Positions 43,405-52,054 of a stretch of DNA of 64,000 nucleotides are shown here, piece after piece. The notes below the pieces were generated by a model. That model saw nothing but the letters and a program-made list of their open reading frames with translations, did not search any database and was not told the DNA's origin. This DNA comes from Candidatus Zixiibacteriota bacterium. Its GTDB lineage: Bacteria > Zixibacteria > MSB-5A5 > GN15 > FEB-12. The DNA is taken from positions 121,772 through 185,771 of the forward strand of contig JAVEYB010000008.1 of assembly GCA_034003725.1 (NCBI GenBank), in the 5' to 3' direction. The first letter of the stretch is position 1. Each line of letters opens with the position of its first letter. The translations under genes and the position numbers were made by a program.

Positions 43405-43833
43405 TTAACCTTTATGTACGCGGATCTCGAATTCCCGGCCCTGGTGTCGCAGCTTCACTGCTGTTCTTGTAATTGCAACCACGGTTGCATCGTTAATCGT
43501 ATCCCCGATCCCGACCCGACTTCCGTTGATGTACGCAAGCGGGCTGGACGCGCTGTAGATGATCCCCCGGAGGTTCCACGACGGTCCGGACACGCGCCGC
43601 CCCTGCTGCAGCACGCCAAACGGGTCGCGTCCCCACCCGGCGGCCCTGACCCGCGCGATCTCGCTCTCGTCAAGCTCCCGTACGGCGGCAGCGGTCCCGC
43701 CTGCCGGCTGGATCGTCGGTGCGGGTTCGGAGCGGTACGGTTCGGCATTCCGGTCGGAGAAATTGTACGCTCCCCACAGCACCGCCACGATCAGCGCGCC
43801 GTAAACGATTTTCTTTCGCGTCCGTTCGGTCAT
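43405..43833 (-). CDS. PilP/GspC-like inner-membrane lipoprotein-like subunit
   Basis: This 142-residue protein has one N-terminal membrane helix (KKIVYGALIVAVLWGAYNF), a Pro/Ala-rich linker, and a small beta domain (WNLRGIIYSASSPLAYINGS, RVGIGDTINDATVVAITRTA) in the HR-domain style of GspC and PilP. Such proteins link the inner-membrane platform to the secretin N domains. No lipobox is present, unlike classical PilP. It overlaps the PilO-like gene by 4 bp and ends 4 bp before the secretin. Confidence 0.8.
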   Translation of the reverse strand: MTERTRKKIVYGALIVAVLWGAYNFSDRNAEPYRSEPAPTIQPAGGTAAAVRELDESEIARVRAAGWGRDPFGVLQQGRRVSGPSWNLRGIIYSASSPLAYINGSRVGIGDTINDATVVAITRTAVKLRHQGREFEIRVHKG

Positions 43834-44390
43834 GCCGGTCCCTCCGTGCTGCCGAGCAGCGCGCGGAAACCAATCGTGCAGCGAATCCGATCACCCGGGT
43901 TTTTCCCCGCGTGAGCCGAGCACCGGGTGATTCCCCGGAAAAACACCTGCTCTTCCAATGACGCGACATACGCGCCGAAATCGACAAACCGCCCATCGAC
44001 CGTGACGGCCAGCTCCAGAAACAGCGGTTCCGTCGACCGCGCCCGCCTGTTCAGCTGCAGCAACTCCTCCATCGAAGGAGTAATGTCATAGACTTTCAGT
44101 CCTGATGCGGCGGCAAGCGACTTGACGTCGCCGATCAACGACAGTATGTCAGCCTTGGCGTACAGCCTCGACTCCAACATCTGCTTGGACTGCTGCAATT
44201 CCTTCTGTCGTTCGAGCAGCATCGGAAGCTCGCGAGCGGTCGCCCGATAGTCCTCCAGCCGCTGCTCGAGCCGGTCGGCCGCGCTCTGTGACTCTGCGAG
44301 TCGCACCACCAGCGGACGGTACGCAAAGAAAAACCAGGCCAGAGTCAGGCCGACCGCCGCTGCGTAATAAGCGAACATGCGATTGCTCAC
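43830..44390 (-). CDS. PilO/GspM-like inner-membrane platform subunit
   Basis: A GTG at 44390 overlaps the stop of the PilM-PilN gene (GTGA), so it is preferred; an ATG at 44378 is also possible. The roughly 186-residue protein has a single N-terminal membrane helix (FAYYAAAVGLTLAWFFFAYR), a periplasmic coiled coil (SQSAADRLEQRLEDYRATAR), and a ferredoxin-like domain ending around YVASLEEQVFFRGIT, as in PilO and GspM. It should pair with the PilN part of the upstream gene. Confidence 0.85.
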   Translation of the reverse strand: MSNRMFAYYAAAVGLTLAWFFFAYRPLVVRLAESQSAADRLEQRLEDYRATARELPMLLERQKELQQSKQMLESRLYAKADILSLIGDVKSLAAASGLKVYDITPSMEELLQLNRRARSTEPLFLELAVTVDGRFVDFGAYVASLEEQVFFRGITRCSAHAGKNPGDRIRCTIGFRALLGSTEGPA

Positions 44391-46018
44391 GACAGCCCCC
44401 GCATGCTCAGGGTGAATTCCAGTTCGAAGGTCTCTTTTGCCGCTCGCTTGACGTGACGGTCGACAGTAACGTCGACATACCACGGGGAGTTGTTCAGGCG
44501 CTCCACGTATTCCGCCAGTATGAGCTCAGGGGGCAGGTCGGGGGAGGAGACCACGCCCATGAGCACGAGATCGCGTCCGCTGGCGGTCGGCGAGTATTCC
44601 AGCTGCCGCAACAGCACTCCCTCGGGAGTCAGTCGTGACAGCTCTTTGAAGTTCAATCCGAGATAACTCGGTTCCTGGTGGATTTTATCTATGTACGACC
44701 GGTTTGTGGCCACAAGCTGTTTGGCGATATGATAGCTGCTGAACATATCGGATCGCTCGAATGCCGTGACCTCGGTCTGGATCTGGGCGCTCCGCAGTTC
44801 CTGCCTGCCGATGCTTCGAAACTGCAACCATGAGGTGGCGCCGAGTGACACGCCCAGTACCACCAGTGCCGCCAGCGCGAGCCGGTGCTGTAGTCGCGCC
44901 CGCAGGACGGTGAGCTGCCGCGACGGAAGCAGATTCGGCAGCAGGACCGGGCAGGCTGAAGCCGCGGCCGTCTGCAGGCACACGGCCGGGGACGATGACA
45001 CGCGGTTTGCGTCGAAGTGGACGTTGCGAAGGTTTTCGTTGGGGAAGACGAGGAATTCGAATCCGAACTGATCGCGCAGCAACCGGACCAGTTCGTCCGT
45101 ATACGCCAGATCGCCGTAGACATACACGCGGTTCGTGAAGTGCGTGGCGTATTGACCTGTGTAGTAGTCCAGCGAGTTCTGGATCTCGCGCGCGAGCAGA
45201 TCGGCGAAGTCCCGGAAACGGCCTTCGTCCGTTCGCCCCGCCAGCGACGAGGACCCCAGCGACGCGATGTGGTAAAACTCGAGATCCCCACCCCGGTAGT
45301 ACGAGATGTGCGTCCCGGTGCGTTCCACGTTGATCAGCGCGAAGTTGCTGTCCGGCCGGTACTCCGGCAGGGCGGACAGCAATTGGCCGATGGCGTCGTA
45401 CGCCACGTAGGTCTGACTGACCCGAAGCCCCAGCCGGCTGAAGTATTCGAGGAGTTCGTCGACAAGCCGTCGGGTTGCCGCCAGCAACTGGACCCGCACG
45501 TATTCCTTACCGGCGCGCTTCATCCGGGCGATAATTCGATAGTCGTAATAACAGTCGTGGATCGGGAACGGCAGACGCTTGCGCGCCTCGAACGTCACGG
45601 CCGACGCCAGCTTGCTCCCGGAGAGGGCGGGCAGTTCGAGAGTCCGTAAGGCGGTCTCGGGTCCGTTGATAACCAGCGAAACGCGGGGCCTGCGGCCACC
45701 GAACTCGTTGACGAAGTCTTCGATTGTGTGGCAGATGAAGTCAACCCGTGACTCGCGCGTCACGAGATTGGCGGTCGTGTAAATCTTGCGGATTTCAATC
45801 AGTTTCGTCTTACGGCCGCTGCGACGCGCCGCAGACATCTCGACCGAATCGGGGGTGATCGCAAACGAGAGCCAGCGGCCGTGTGCATGCACGCGACGCG
45901 GTCGACACGGCCGCTCCACTGTCTCGTGCGAGACGACCGGGGCCGGATCCTCGGACTCCGAGCCGGTCCCTTGTACGGGTTCCGTCCGAGGGCGCACGCT
46001 CACGTTGAACAATCGCAT
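44387..46018 (-). CDS. PilM-PilN fusion (GspL-like) platform protein
   Basis: About 543 residues combining two normally separate pilus proteins. An N-terminal linker of about 60 residues precedes an actin-like PilM domain (VSLVINGPETALRTLELPAL, TFEARKRLPFPIHDCYYDY, DSNFALINVERTGTHISYY, FRDFADLLAREIQNSLDYY). A membrane helix (RLALAALVVLGVSLGATSW) leads into a PilN-like periplasmic domain with coiled coil and ferredoxin-like fold. The same arrangement occurs in GspL of type II secretion. GTG 46024 is an alternative start. It lies between the pseudopilin and the PilO-like gene. Confidence 0.9.
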   Translation of the reverse strand: MRLFNVSVRPRTEPVQGTGSESEDPAPVVSHETVERPCRPRRVHAHGRWLSFAITPDSVEMSAARRSGRKTKLIEIRKIYTTANLVTRESRVDFICHTIEDFVNEFGGRRPRVSLVINGPETALRTLELPALSGSKLASAVTFEARKRLPFPIHDCYYDYRIIARMKRAGKEYVRVQLLAATRRLVDELLEYFSRLGLRVSQTYVAYDAIGQLLSALPEYRPDSNFALINVERTGTHISYYRGGDLEFYHIASLGSSSLAGRTDEGRFRDFADLLAREIQNSLDYYTGQYATHFTNRVYVYGDLAYTDELVRLLRDQFGFEFLVFPNENLRNVHFDANRVSSSPAVCLQTAAASACPVLLPNLLPSRQLTVLRARLQHRLALAALVVLGVSLGATSWLQFRSIGRQELRSAQIQTEVTAFERSDMFSSYHIAKQLVATNRSYIDKIHQEPSYLGLNFKELSRLTPEGVLLRQLEYSPTASGRDLVLMGVVSSPDLPPELILAEYVERLNNSPWYVDVTVDRHVKRAAKETFELEFTLSMRGLS

Positions 46019-46035
46019 TGGCACCCGCCCAGTGC

Positions 46036-46506
46036 TTAAAAGGTGACCACGATGCTGTCACCGTTGCCCGGCCCGCCCGAGACTATCCGGCGTGCGGCCG
46101 GATCGTAGCCGTAGGCATTACCCCAGGCGTCGGTCAGATACTTGTTCTCGGCGCTGTCGATGTACGGTCCGTTCCAGCCGAGACGGGTCAGTCGGTCGTA
46201 CGCGGCAACTGAATCCGGCTTGCGCACCAGATCGTGCAGGGACGACGGCGGGTAACCGACGTCGCCTTCGAAGCCCCTGTCAACATGCTCGCCCCCGGCG
46301 ACAGCCGACGGATCTCCGATAATCGCCCTCTTGAGCTTGTTCAACTCGTCCCGGGTGGCCGTTTGCCTCGATCCCTCCGCCACGTCGGCAAACCGCGGCA
46401 CCGCCACGGCGGCGAGAATGCCGAGGGTCACGATAATGATGACCAGCTCCACGAGCGTGAAGCCGGTCCTGTTTAGCCGTCGGGAGAGGCGCGTCACGGT
46501 TTTCAT
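46036..46506 (-). CDS. GspG-like type IV pseudopilin
   Basis: A 156-residue class III-type prepilin: short basic leader (MKTVTRLSRRLNRTG), cleavage before FTLVELVIIIVTLGILAAVA with Glu at +5, then a GspG-like globular domain with GYPPSSLHDLV, GWNGPYIDSAENKYLTDAWG and NAYGYDP. The DxWGNxYxY pattern is the calcium-binding core of major pseudopilins. It follows the other pilin gene by 14 bp. The prepilin peptidase at 20934 should process it. Confidence 0.93.
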   Translation of the reverse strand: MKTVTRLSRRLNRTGFTLVELVIIIVTLGILAAVAVPRFADVAEGSRQTATRDELNKLKRAIIGDPSAVAGGEHVDRGFEGDVGYPPSSLHDLVRKPDSVAAYDRLTRLGWNGPYIDSAENKYLTDAWGNAYGYDPAARRIVSGGPGNGDSIVVTF

Positions 46507-46520
46507 CGCGCCTCCCGGTC

Positions 46521-46946
46521 TTACCAGTTGGCTTCGCCGATATCGTTCGTGTTCGGCCAGATTTCGCCGGTGCTGTCGTTGTACACCCAGCCGCCGACCG
46601 TCCCGATCGTCGTGCCCTTACTGTAACCGACAAGGATAGAATCCGCAGCGCTGTCCGGATGCTGGTACGGGTTTGCCGGTATGCCGTGCATCATGACCGT
46701 CCCGACATTCGCGAGGCTGTCGATCGGAGGCCACGCGGCCTGTCCGTTCTTCACCGCCTGGTTGGCGTAGTAGATCGTGATGCCGGAGCGGATGCTGCCC
46801 AGCGCCGCCCGACACGATGCTTCTTTCGCCTCGCCGGTTATATCCTGGTATTTCGGAATGGCGACCGCCGCCAATATGCCGAGGATCACGATTATGATGA
46901 CCAACTCGATCAGCGTAAACCCCCGCCGGTTTGCCAATGTGTACAT
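46521..46946 (-). CDS. Type IV pilin / major pseudopilin
   Basis: AAGGAGT precedes the ATG at 46946, which gives a 9-residue leader (MYTLANRRG), cleavage before FTLIELVIIIVILGILAAVA, Glu at +5 and the N-terminal helix continuing IPKYQDITGEAKEASCRAAL. The rest of the 141 residues is a small globular domain. In-frame codons back to 47051 are excluded because the leader would become too long. It lies between pilC-like and the GspG-like gene, so it is probably the main fibre subunit. Confidence 0.93.
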   Translation of the reverse strand: MYTLANRRGFTLIELVIIIVILGILAAVAIPKYQDITGEAKEASCRAALGSIRSGITIYYANQAVKNGQAAWPPIDSLANVGTVMMHGIPANPYQHPDSAADSILVGYSKGTTIGTVGGWVYNDSTGEIWPNTNDIGEANW

Positions 46947-47020
46947 GGTCTGACTCCTTCTGAGATTTATTGAGACACTTTGTATATGTATCGTCCGTTG
47001 CTCTGGGCGGCTTGAGCAGC

Positions 47021-48238
47021 CTACCCCTGGAATACCTTGATTAAGCTCCACATTGGCAGGAAGATGGCCAGCGCCATGACGAGGACAAAGGCTCCCAGCA
47101 CCAGCGTCAGCAGGGGTTCGAGGATTGACGTCAACTGACGGGACCGGTACATGGTCTCCTGCGAGTAGTGAGCGCCAACCTGCTGCATCATCCGGTCGAG
47201 CGAACCCGACTCCATCCCGATGTCCATCATGTGCAGTGACAGCTCGGGAAACCAGCGGAACAGCCCTTTGACCGAATTGATGTCACGGCCTTTGCGAAAC
47301 AGCTCTGACAGCCTCTGGATTTCCTCTCCGATTTGCGTGTTTTTCACCGTCGAGGCAAGGATCTCCAGCGTCTTGACCAGCGGGATTCCCGCCTGAAACA
47401 GTATCCTAAACATCAGCGCGAACCGGGCGACATTGCCCTTGACGATCAGGTTGCCGATGATCGGGATGTGCAGCATGAAGCTGTCGAACCGGGCGCGGCC
47501 GGAATCGGTCGCCAGCCAGCGGCGGAACACGAGGGCGGCGGCGATAAGCAAACCAAGCCCGTATGCCCAGTAAGAGGTGATCAACTCGCTGAACGCGATA
47601 AGCGCTCGGGTCGGACCGGGCAGCTGCGCGTCGAACGCCGAATAAAACTCGACAAATCGGGGCACGACAAACGTCATCATGACGATGAACGCGAGGCCGA
47701 TCACGGTGAGCACGATAAGCGGATAACGGGTCGCCTGCTTTATCTGACGGCTGAGTTCCATTTCCTTTTCGAGCATCGCCGACAACTCGTCGAGCGTATG
47801 CTCGAGGCGACCCGATTCTTCGCCGGCGGCGACCGATGCAACGTACACGCGGGAGAATACCTCCGGGTGTTCCTCCATGGACTGTGACAACGGACGGCCC
47901 GATTCCACCCCGAGCCTCAGGGAATCGATGACCCGATTGAAGTGGCCGTTTTCTTTGCCGATCCTGATGATGCTCAGAGCCCGCAGAAGCGGGACGCCGG
48001 AACGCTGCATGGTCGCCAGCGAGTTGGTGAACATGATGAGCTGCTCGTAGGCCGAAGCCCCGAGAAACCCCAGCGACGGCTGGAATGATCGCCGGTTGAC
48101 GGTGCTGATGCTGATCGGCATCAGGTCCTGTTCGGCCAGGTGCTGCTCGACCTGCGATTCATCGCGCGCCGTCAACTTACCCGTCCGAACCTCGCCGGCC
48201 CGGTTGTAGGCTTCGTACTTATACTGCCGTGCCGGCAT
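47021..48238 (-). CDS. PilC/GspF-type inner-membrane platform protein
   Basis: The 405-residue platform protein contains two T2SSF domains (about 65-190 and 270-395) with the pattern FTNSLATMQRSGVPLLRALS, VASVAAGEESGRLEHTLDEL in the first, and FALMFRILFQAGIPLVKTLE, LSLHMMDIGMESGSLDRMMQ in the second, plus three membrane helices. It should contact the ATPase and the PilM-PilN protein. It overlaps the ATPase gene by 20 bp. Confidence 0.95.
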   Translation of the reverse strand: MPARQYKYEAYNRAGEVRTGKLTARDESQVEQHLAEQDLMPISISTVNRRSFQPSLGFLGASAYEQLIMFTNSLATMQRSGVPLLRALSIIRIGKENGHFNRVIDSLRLGVESGRPLSQSMEEHPEVFSRVYVASVAAGEESGRLEHTLDELSAMLEKEMELSRQIKQATRYPLIVLTVIGLAFIVMMTFVVPRFVEFYSAFDAQLPGPTRALIAFSELITSYWAYGLGLLIAAALVFRRWLATDSGRARFDSFMLHIPIIGNLIVKGNVARFALMFRILFQAGIPLVKTLEILASTVKNTQIGEEIQRLSELFRKGRDINSVKGLFRWFPELSLHMMDIGMESGSLDRMMQQVGAHYSQETMYRSRQLTSILEPLLTLVLGAFVLVMALAIFLPMWSLIKVFQG

Positions 48239-49961
48239 TACTGTAACCCATCTGCATTGCCTGTTCCATTACCGGCAGTTCTTCGACGTGCGACGTTTCT
48301 TTGAGCAGTTCTTCGAGGCAGACGAGTCCTGCCCGAACTTTGGCGAGTCCCGCCTCAAACAGCGGCACGTAGCCCGAGTGCACGGCCTGGTCTCGTATTC
48401 GGTTGATCGATATGCCGCCGAGAATCATCTCGGAGATTGTCGGCGTCACACGAATGAGCTCGAAAACGCCGACCTGGTGCTGGAAGCCGGTCAGTTTGCA
48501 CTGGTTGCAGCCGACGCCGCGCTTGAACGTCATGCCCGACAGCAGGTCGGGCGGGATGTTGGCGCGGGAGAGAACGCCCGGCGACGGTGTGTATGTCTCG
48601 GCGCAATTCGGGCAATTGACCCGAACGAGGCGCTGGGCCAGCACGCCCTTCAGCGCGGTCGCGACGAGGTAGTCCTCGATGCCCATATCCAGCAGTCGCG
48701 TGACGGCCGATGGCGCGTCGTTGGTGTGAATGGTCGAGAAGACCAGATGACCGGTCAGGGACGATCGTACCGCCATCTGCGCCGTCTCCCGATCCCGAAT
48801 CTCCCCGATCATGATGACATCGGGATTCTGGCGGAGGATCGATCGCAGGGTCGACGGAAACGACAGACCGGCTTTTTCGTTGATCTGCACCTGATTGACC
48901 AGAGGCAACGAGTACTCCACCGGGTCCTCGACCGTCACGATGTTTTTCTCCACCGAGTTGATCTGCTGCAGCGTCGTGTACAGCGTGGACGTTTTGCCGC
49001 TCGAGGTCGGCCCCGAGATCAGGATCAAACCCTCCGGCTTGGTGATCAGGCTCATCCATTCCTGTTCGAGCTGTTCCTCGATGCCGAGCTGGTGCAGGGT
49101 CATGAACAGATTGCGTCGGTCGAGGATGCGAATCACGATCTTTTCTCCGTGAATCGTCGGCAGCGTCGATACGCGCAGGTCTACCGGCCCGCTTTCCGTG
49201 TTCATCAGAAAGCGCCCGTCCTGCGGAAGGCGCTTCTCGGAAACGTCGAGGTTGGCCGCGATCTTGATCCGTGAAATCACCTCGTTTTGCATGGACTTCG
49301 GCGGCGAGGCCTCCTCGCGCATGACGCCGCTCACCCGGTAACGGATGCGTACGCTTTTCTCGTCCGGTTCGATATGCACGTCGCTGGCGCGGTCGCGAAT
49401 CGCCTTGGATATGATCAGGTTGACCAGGCGAATGATCGGGCTGTCGGCCTCCTCGTTGAGCTCCACCGCGGCTTCCCGACCAACCGTCAACTCCTGCGCC
49501 GCGTGACTCGATACGATCTCCTGCAGCGAGTCCGCGACCGAATAGTACTCCTCGATCGCCTCCTTGATCTCAGATTCCGTGGCGATCGCACGTTTGACGT
49601 CCAGGCCGGTCTGATACTTGATTTCGTCTATGGCGATTATGTTCAGCGGATCGGCCATCGCCAGCGTCATCGTATTCCCGATAACGAAAATGGGGATCAG
49701 GGAGTAGCGCCGGGCCGTTTCGACCGGCAGCCGCTGGATCACCTGCGGATCGATAACCATCGCCGACAGCGAAACACGGGGGATACCGAGCCGCTCGGAC
49801 ACGACGTCGGTCAGTTGATCTTCCGAGACATGGCCAAGCTGCACCAACAGAGTCCCCAGGCGCTGACTGGAAACACGTTGCTGGCGTAACGCCTCATCAA
49901 GCTGGTCCTGCGTGACCAGCCCTCGTTCAATAAGCAGCTCGCCCAGTTTCTTGCGGATCAT
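48219..49961 (-). CDS. PilB/GspE-type assembly ATPase
   Basis: The ATG at 49961 begins the MshEN N-terminal domain (MIRKKLGELLIERGLVTQDQ, GTLLVQLGHVSEDQL), a fold that binds c-di-GMP in some relatives. The ATPase core has Walker A ISGPTSSGKTSTLYTTL, VEDPVEYSLPLVNQVQ, Walker B PDVIMIGEIRDRETAQMA, and LVFSTIHTNDA. A four-Cys zinc site follows (CPNCAETYTP, GCNQCKLTG). Length 580 aa. It is first in the pilus operon. No PilT-like retraction ATPase is present. Confidence 0.96.
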   Translation of the reverse strand: MIRKKLGELLIERGLVTQDQLDEALRQQRVSSQRLGTLLVQLGHVSEDQLTDVVSERLGIPRVSLSAMVIDPQVIQRLPVETARRYSLIPIFVIGNTMTLAMADPLNIIAIDEIKYQTGLDVKRAIATESEIKEAIEEYYSVADSLQEIVSSHAAQELTVGREAAVELNEEADSPIIRLVNLIISKAIRDRASDVHIEPDEKSVRIRYRVSGVMREEASPPKSMQNEVISRIKIAANLDVSEKRLPQDGRFLMNTESGPVDLRVSTLPTIHGEKIVIRILDRRNLFMTLHQLGIEEQLEQEWMSLITKPEGLILISGPTSSGKTSTLYTTLQQINSVEKNIVTVEDPVEYSLPLVNQVQINEKAGLSFPSTLRSILRQNPDVIMIGEIRDRETAQMAVRSSLTGHLVFSTIHTNDAPSAVTRLLDMGIEDYLVATALKGVLAQRLVRVNCPNCAETYTPSPGVLSRANIPPDLLSGMTFKRGVGCNQCKLTGFQHQVGVFELIRVTPTISEMILGGISINRIRDQAVHSGYVPLFEAGLAKVRAGLVCLEELLKETSHVEELPVMEQAMQMGYSNAGTAV

Positions 49962-49991
49962 AGACGCTTCTTTGCTAACTTGCACAGAGTC

Positions 49992-50020
49992 ATTATATTA
50001 TCGGTTAGTTTGGAGAATTG
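49992..50020. promoter_or_regulatory. Overlapping divergent promoters between the pilus operon and the Omp85 gene
   Basis: On the minus strand TATAAT (49997-49992) lies 31 bp before the ATPase start, with only a weak -35. On the plus strand TATATT (49994-49999) follows TTTGCT (49971-49976) by 17 bp. The two -10 elements occupy the same bases, so the promoters may compete. Confidence 0.4.
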
Positions 50021-50104
50021 CTTGAGACAGGCCCGCCCGAGAACGGATTCAGCGGCAAACACGGCAACCGATACCGAAACCCCGGGCGCCCCAGGAGACA
50101 CCAC

Positions 50105-51754
50105 GTGCTGAAGACAACCTGGATAGTGTGCGCACTTGCCGTCCTGATCCACGTTACCGGCCTGTCGGCCGCCGAGTCCGCCCTCTGGTCGGAACCGGTC
50201 GACGCCGAGCTGGCCGCCCGCGATTCCACCCTGGGCCGATACGACGGCCGTACCATCGATTCTCTGGTTGTCGACAGTCGCAACATCTTTGATACCGACG
50301 ATCCGCAATACGCCGGTTTTCTCTTCCGCACCGCTAACCGACTGCACATCGTCACCCGCGAGCACGTCATCCGTCGCGAGCTGCTCTTCGCCCCCGGTGA
50401 CCGGTTCTCTTCCGAACTGGCCCGCGAAACCGCACGAAATCTCCGCTCCGACTATTCCATCTACGACGCCTGGTGGGAAATCGAAGAACTCGACAGCGGG
50501 GGCCTGCTCGTCCGCCTTGTCACGACCGATCGATGGAGCCTCACCGGCGGCGTGGTGCTGCAGCGAAACGGCGACGAGACCGACTTCCAGATCGGGTTCG
50601 AAGAGGATAATTTCCTTGGGCTGAACCAGTACCTGCTGCTTCAGTATGAAATGCAGGAAGCCGACGAAAACTTCGCCGAGGCGCGCTTCCAGGACCGCCG
50701 CGTCTTCGGACATCCGTTTCTGCTCGGCCTCAGATACAAGGGAGACCCCACCGACGAAATCAAGGAACTGACAGTCGGTCGGCCCTTCTACAACCTGCAG
50801 CAAAGATTCTCATTTGGGGCCAGCGTATTGGCGCGCGGCGCCCGCCGCGACCTGTACGACGACAACAACAGCCTGCTGGCCCGTTCTACCAGCGCCGCCG
50901 ACCAGTTCCTCCTTGAGGGCATCTACCGATGGGGTTCTTACAAAAACAAGACCGGATTGATGCTGAACTACCGGTACGTTTTTGAAACGACCTTCGACCG
51001 CAAGATCGCCGAGGGCGTTGACCCCGGCGACATAGTCTTTCCCACCGACTCGGTCGCCCACGAGATTGTCGGCGGCGCTTTTCTGCAGAATCTCGAATTT
51101 GCCACGACCCGCCGACTCAACGGATTCGATCAGGTCGAGGACGTAACTCTCGGGCAAAGCCTGACCCTCCGCGCCGGGCGGGCGTTCGTTCCGGGACTCA
51201 ATGACTATCGCTATGACCTGCTGACCTTCGAAGCCCGGCTGGCCGGACGGTTCAGGCATAACCTTCTGATCATCAATTACGACCGCACGTTCTGGTTCCG
51301 TCGCGAAAGTGACCTGCGCCGGTGGTCGCAAGTCTCGGTGGTGTACTACAACAACCGGCTGCCCATTGTCACCTTTGCCGCACGGGTCCTTTACCAGCGT
51401 GACTGGCGCTCGGACAACTCCGCCCGCCTCGAACTCGGCGGAGCCAGCGGTCTCCGCGGCTTCCCCCGCCGCTTTCGGATCGGCGACCGCATGGTTGTCG
51501 CCAACCTGGAAACCCGATGGTTCCCCGGGCTGGAGCTGCTGTCGGTCCAATTCGGCGGTGTGCTGTTCACCGACCTGGCCCGGTCATGGAAACCGGACGA
51601 GGCAACCCTCATCGAGGACTTCCACCAGACCATTGGTGTCGGGCTCAGGATCTCACTTGAGAAAGCATCCAACGCCGAGCTGTTCAGAATCGACCTCTCA
51701 CGCAATCAGGACAATCAGTGGGAAGTGTCCTTCGGCACCGGCCAGTATTTCTAG
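50105..51754 (+). CDS. Omp85-family outer-membrane protein with one POTRA-like domain
   Basis: AGGAGA (50093-50098) precedes GTG 50105, which opens a signal peptide (LKTTWIVCALAVLIHVTGLS). Residues about 45-140 resemble a POTRA domain (IDSLVVDSRNIFDTDDP, VIRRELLFAPGDRFSSELAR). The remainder is a beta-barrel with the Omp85 loop signature GLRGFPRRFRIGDRMVVANL and a terminal aromatic (GTGQYF). At 549 residues it is shorter than BamA (about 800). It may be a BamA-like, TamA-like or lipid-exporting member. It diverges from the pilus ATPase gene. Confidence 0.85.
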   Translation: MLKTTWIVCALAVLIHVTGLSAAESALWSEPVDAELAARDSTLGRYDGRTIDSLVVDSRNIFDTDDPQYAGFLFRTANRLHIVTREHVIRRELLFAPGDRFSSELARETARNLRSDYSIYDAWWEIEELDSGGLLVRLVTTDRWSLTGGVVLQRNGDETDFQIGFEEDNFLGLNQYLLLQYEMQEADENFAEARFQDRRVFGHPFLLGLRYKGDPTDEIKELTVGRPFYNLQQRFSFGASVLARGARRDLYDDNNSLLARSTSAADQFLLEGIYRWGSYKNKTGLMLNYRYVFETTFDRKIAEGVDPGDIVFPTDSVAHEIVGGAFLQNLEFATTRRLNGFDQVEDVTLGQSLTLRAGRAFVPGLNDYRYDLLTFEARLAGRFRHNLLIINYDRTFWFRRESDLRRWSQVSVVYYNNRLPIVTFAARVLYQRDWRSDNSARLELGGASGLRGFPRRFRIGDRMVVANLETRWFPGLELLSVQFGGVLFTDLARSWKPDEATLIEDFHQTIGVGLRISLEKASNAELFRIDLSRNQDNQWEVSFGTGQYF

Positions 51755-51776
51755 TCGGTCAAAGTATCGAATGTTC

Positions 51777-51804
51777 TTGACAACTTGTTGATATCCAGTA
51801 CATT
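51777..51804 (+). promoter_or_regulatory. Sigma-70 promoter of the second dockerin protease gene
   Basis: TTGACA (51777-51782) and TACATT (51799-51804) are 16 bp apart. The predicted start is about 51811. The 300-base stretch 51755-52054 holds this promoter and a long leader. Confidence 0.65.
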
Positions 51805-51810
51805 AAGTGC

Positions 51811-52054
51811 GTACTGTGTGTGTTTGCCCGCGCCCGGTGAACGGGTCCGGGAACCACAGTGTTACACCCGTGTCGGTCTTCGGGATTGCGTATCTCCCAT
51901 AGACCGGCCATTATCCTCACAACCGAGTTCGTTGCAGGATGCAAAACAGAGTGTCGTTGTCATCGGCGTGTCAGACAATGCGGTATCTCCCGTATGCTCA
52001 GTAGAAGTCTTCGAGCCGATACAGAGTAAAACCAGATGTGGGAAGGCTGAACGG
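51811..52054 (+). other. Long leader with an imperfect internal repeat
   Basis: About 244 nt separate the predicted start from the ATG at 52055. TGCGTATCTCCCATA and TGCGGTATCTCCCGTA occur about 95 nt apart. An in-frame reading from 51785 exists, but its translation (Cys/Arg/Ser-rich, no pattern) looks non-coding. No known riboswitch core was recognised. Confidence 0.4.

Noticed and set aside
49978..49989. Half-site of the CTGTGCACAG palindrome near the pilus promoter (CTCTGTGCAAG on the minus strand)
   Set aside because: Only one arm matches and no -24/-12 promoter is present, so a link to the sigma-54 activator is not supported.
51785..52054. 90-residue N-terminal extension of the dockerin protease
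   Set aside because: A signal peptide with SD begins at 52055. The extension has many Cys and Arg residues and no pattern, and starts inside the predicted promoter.
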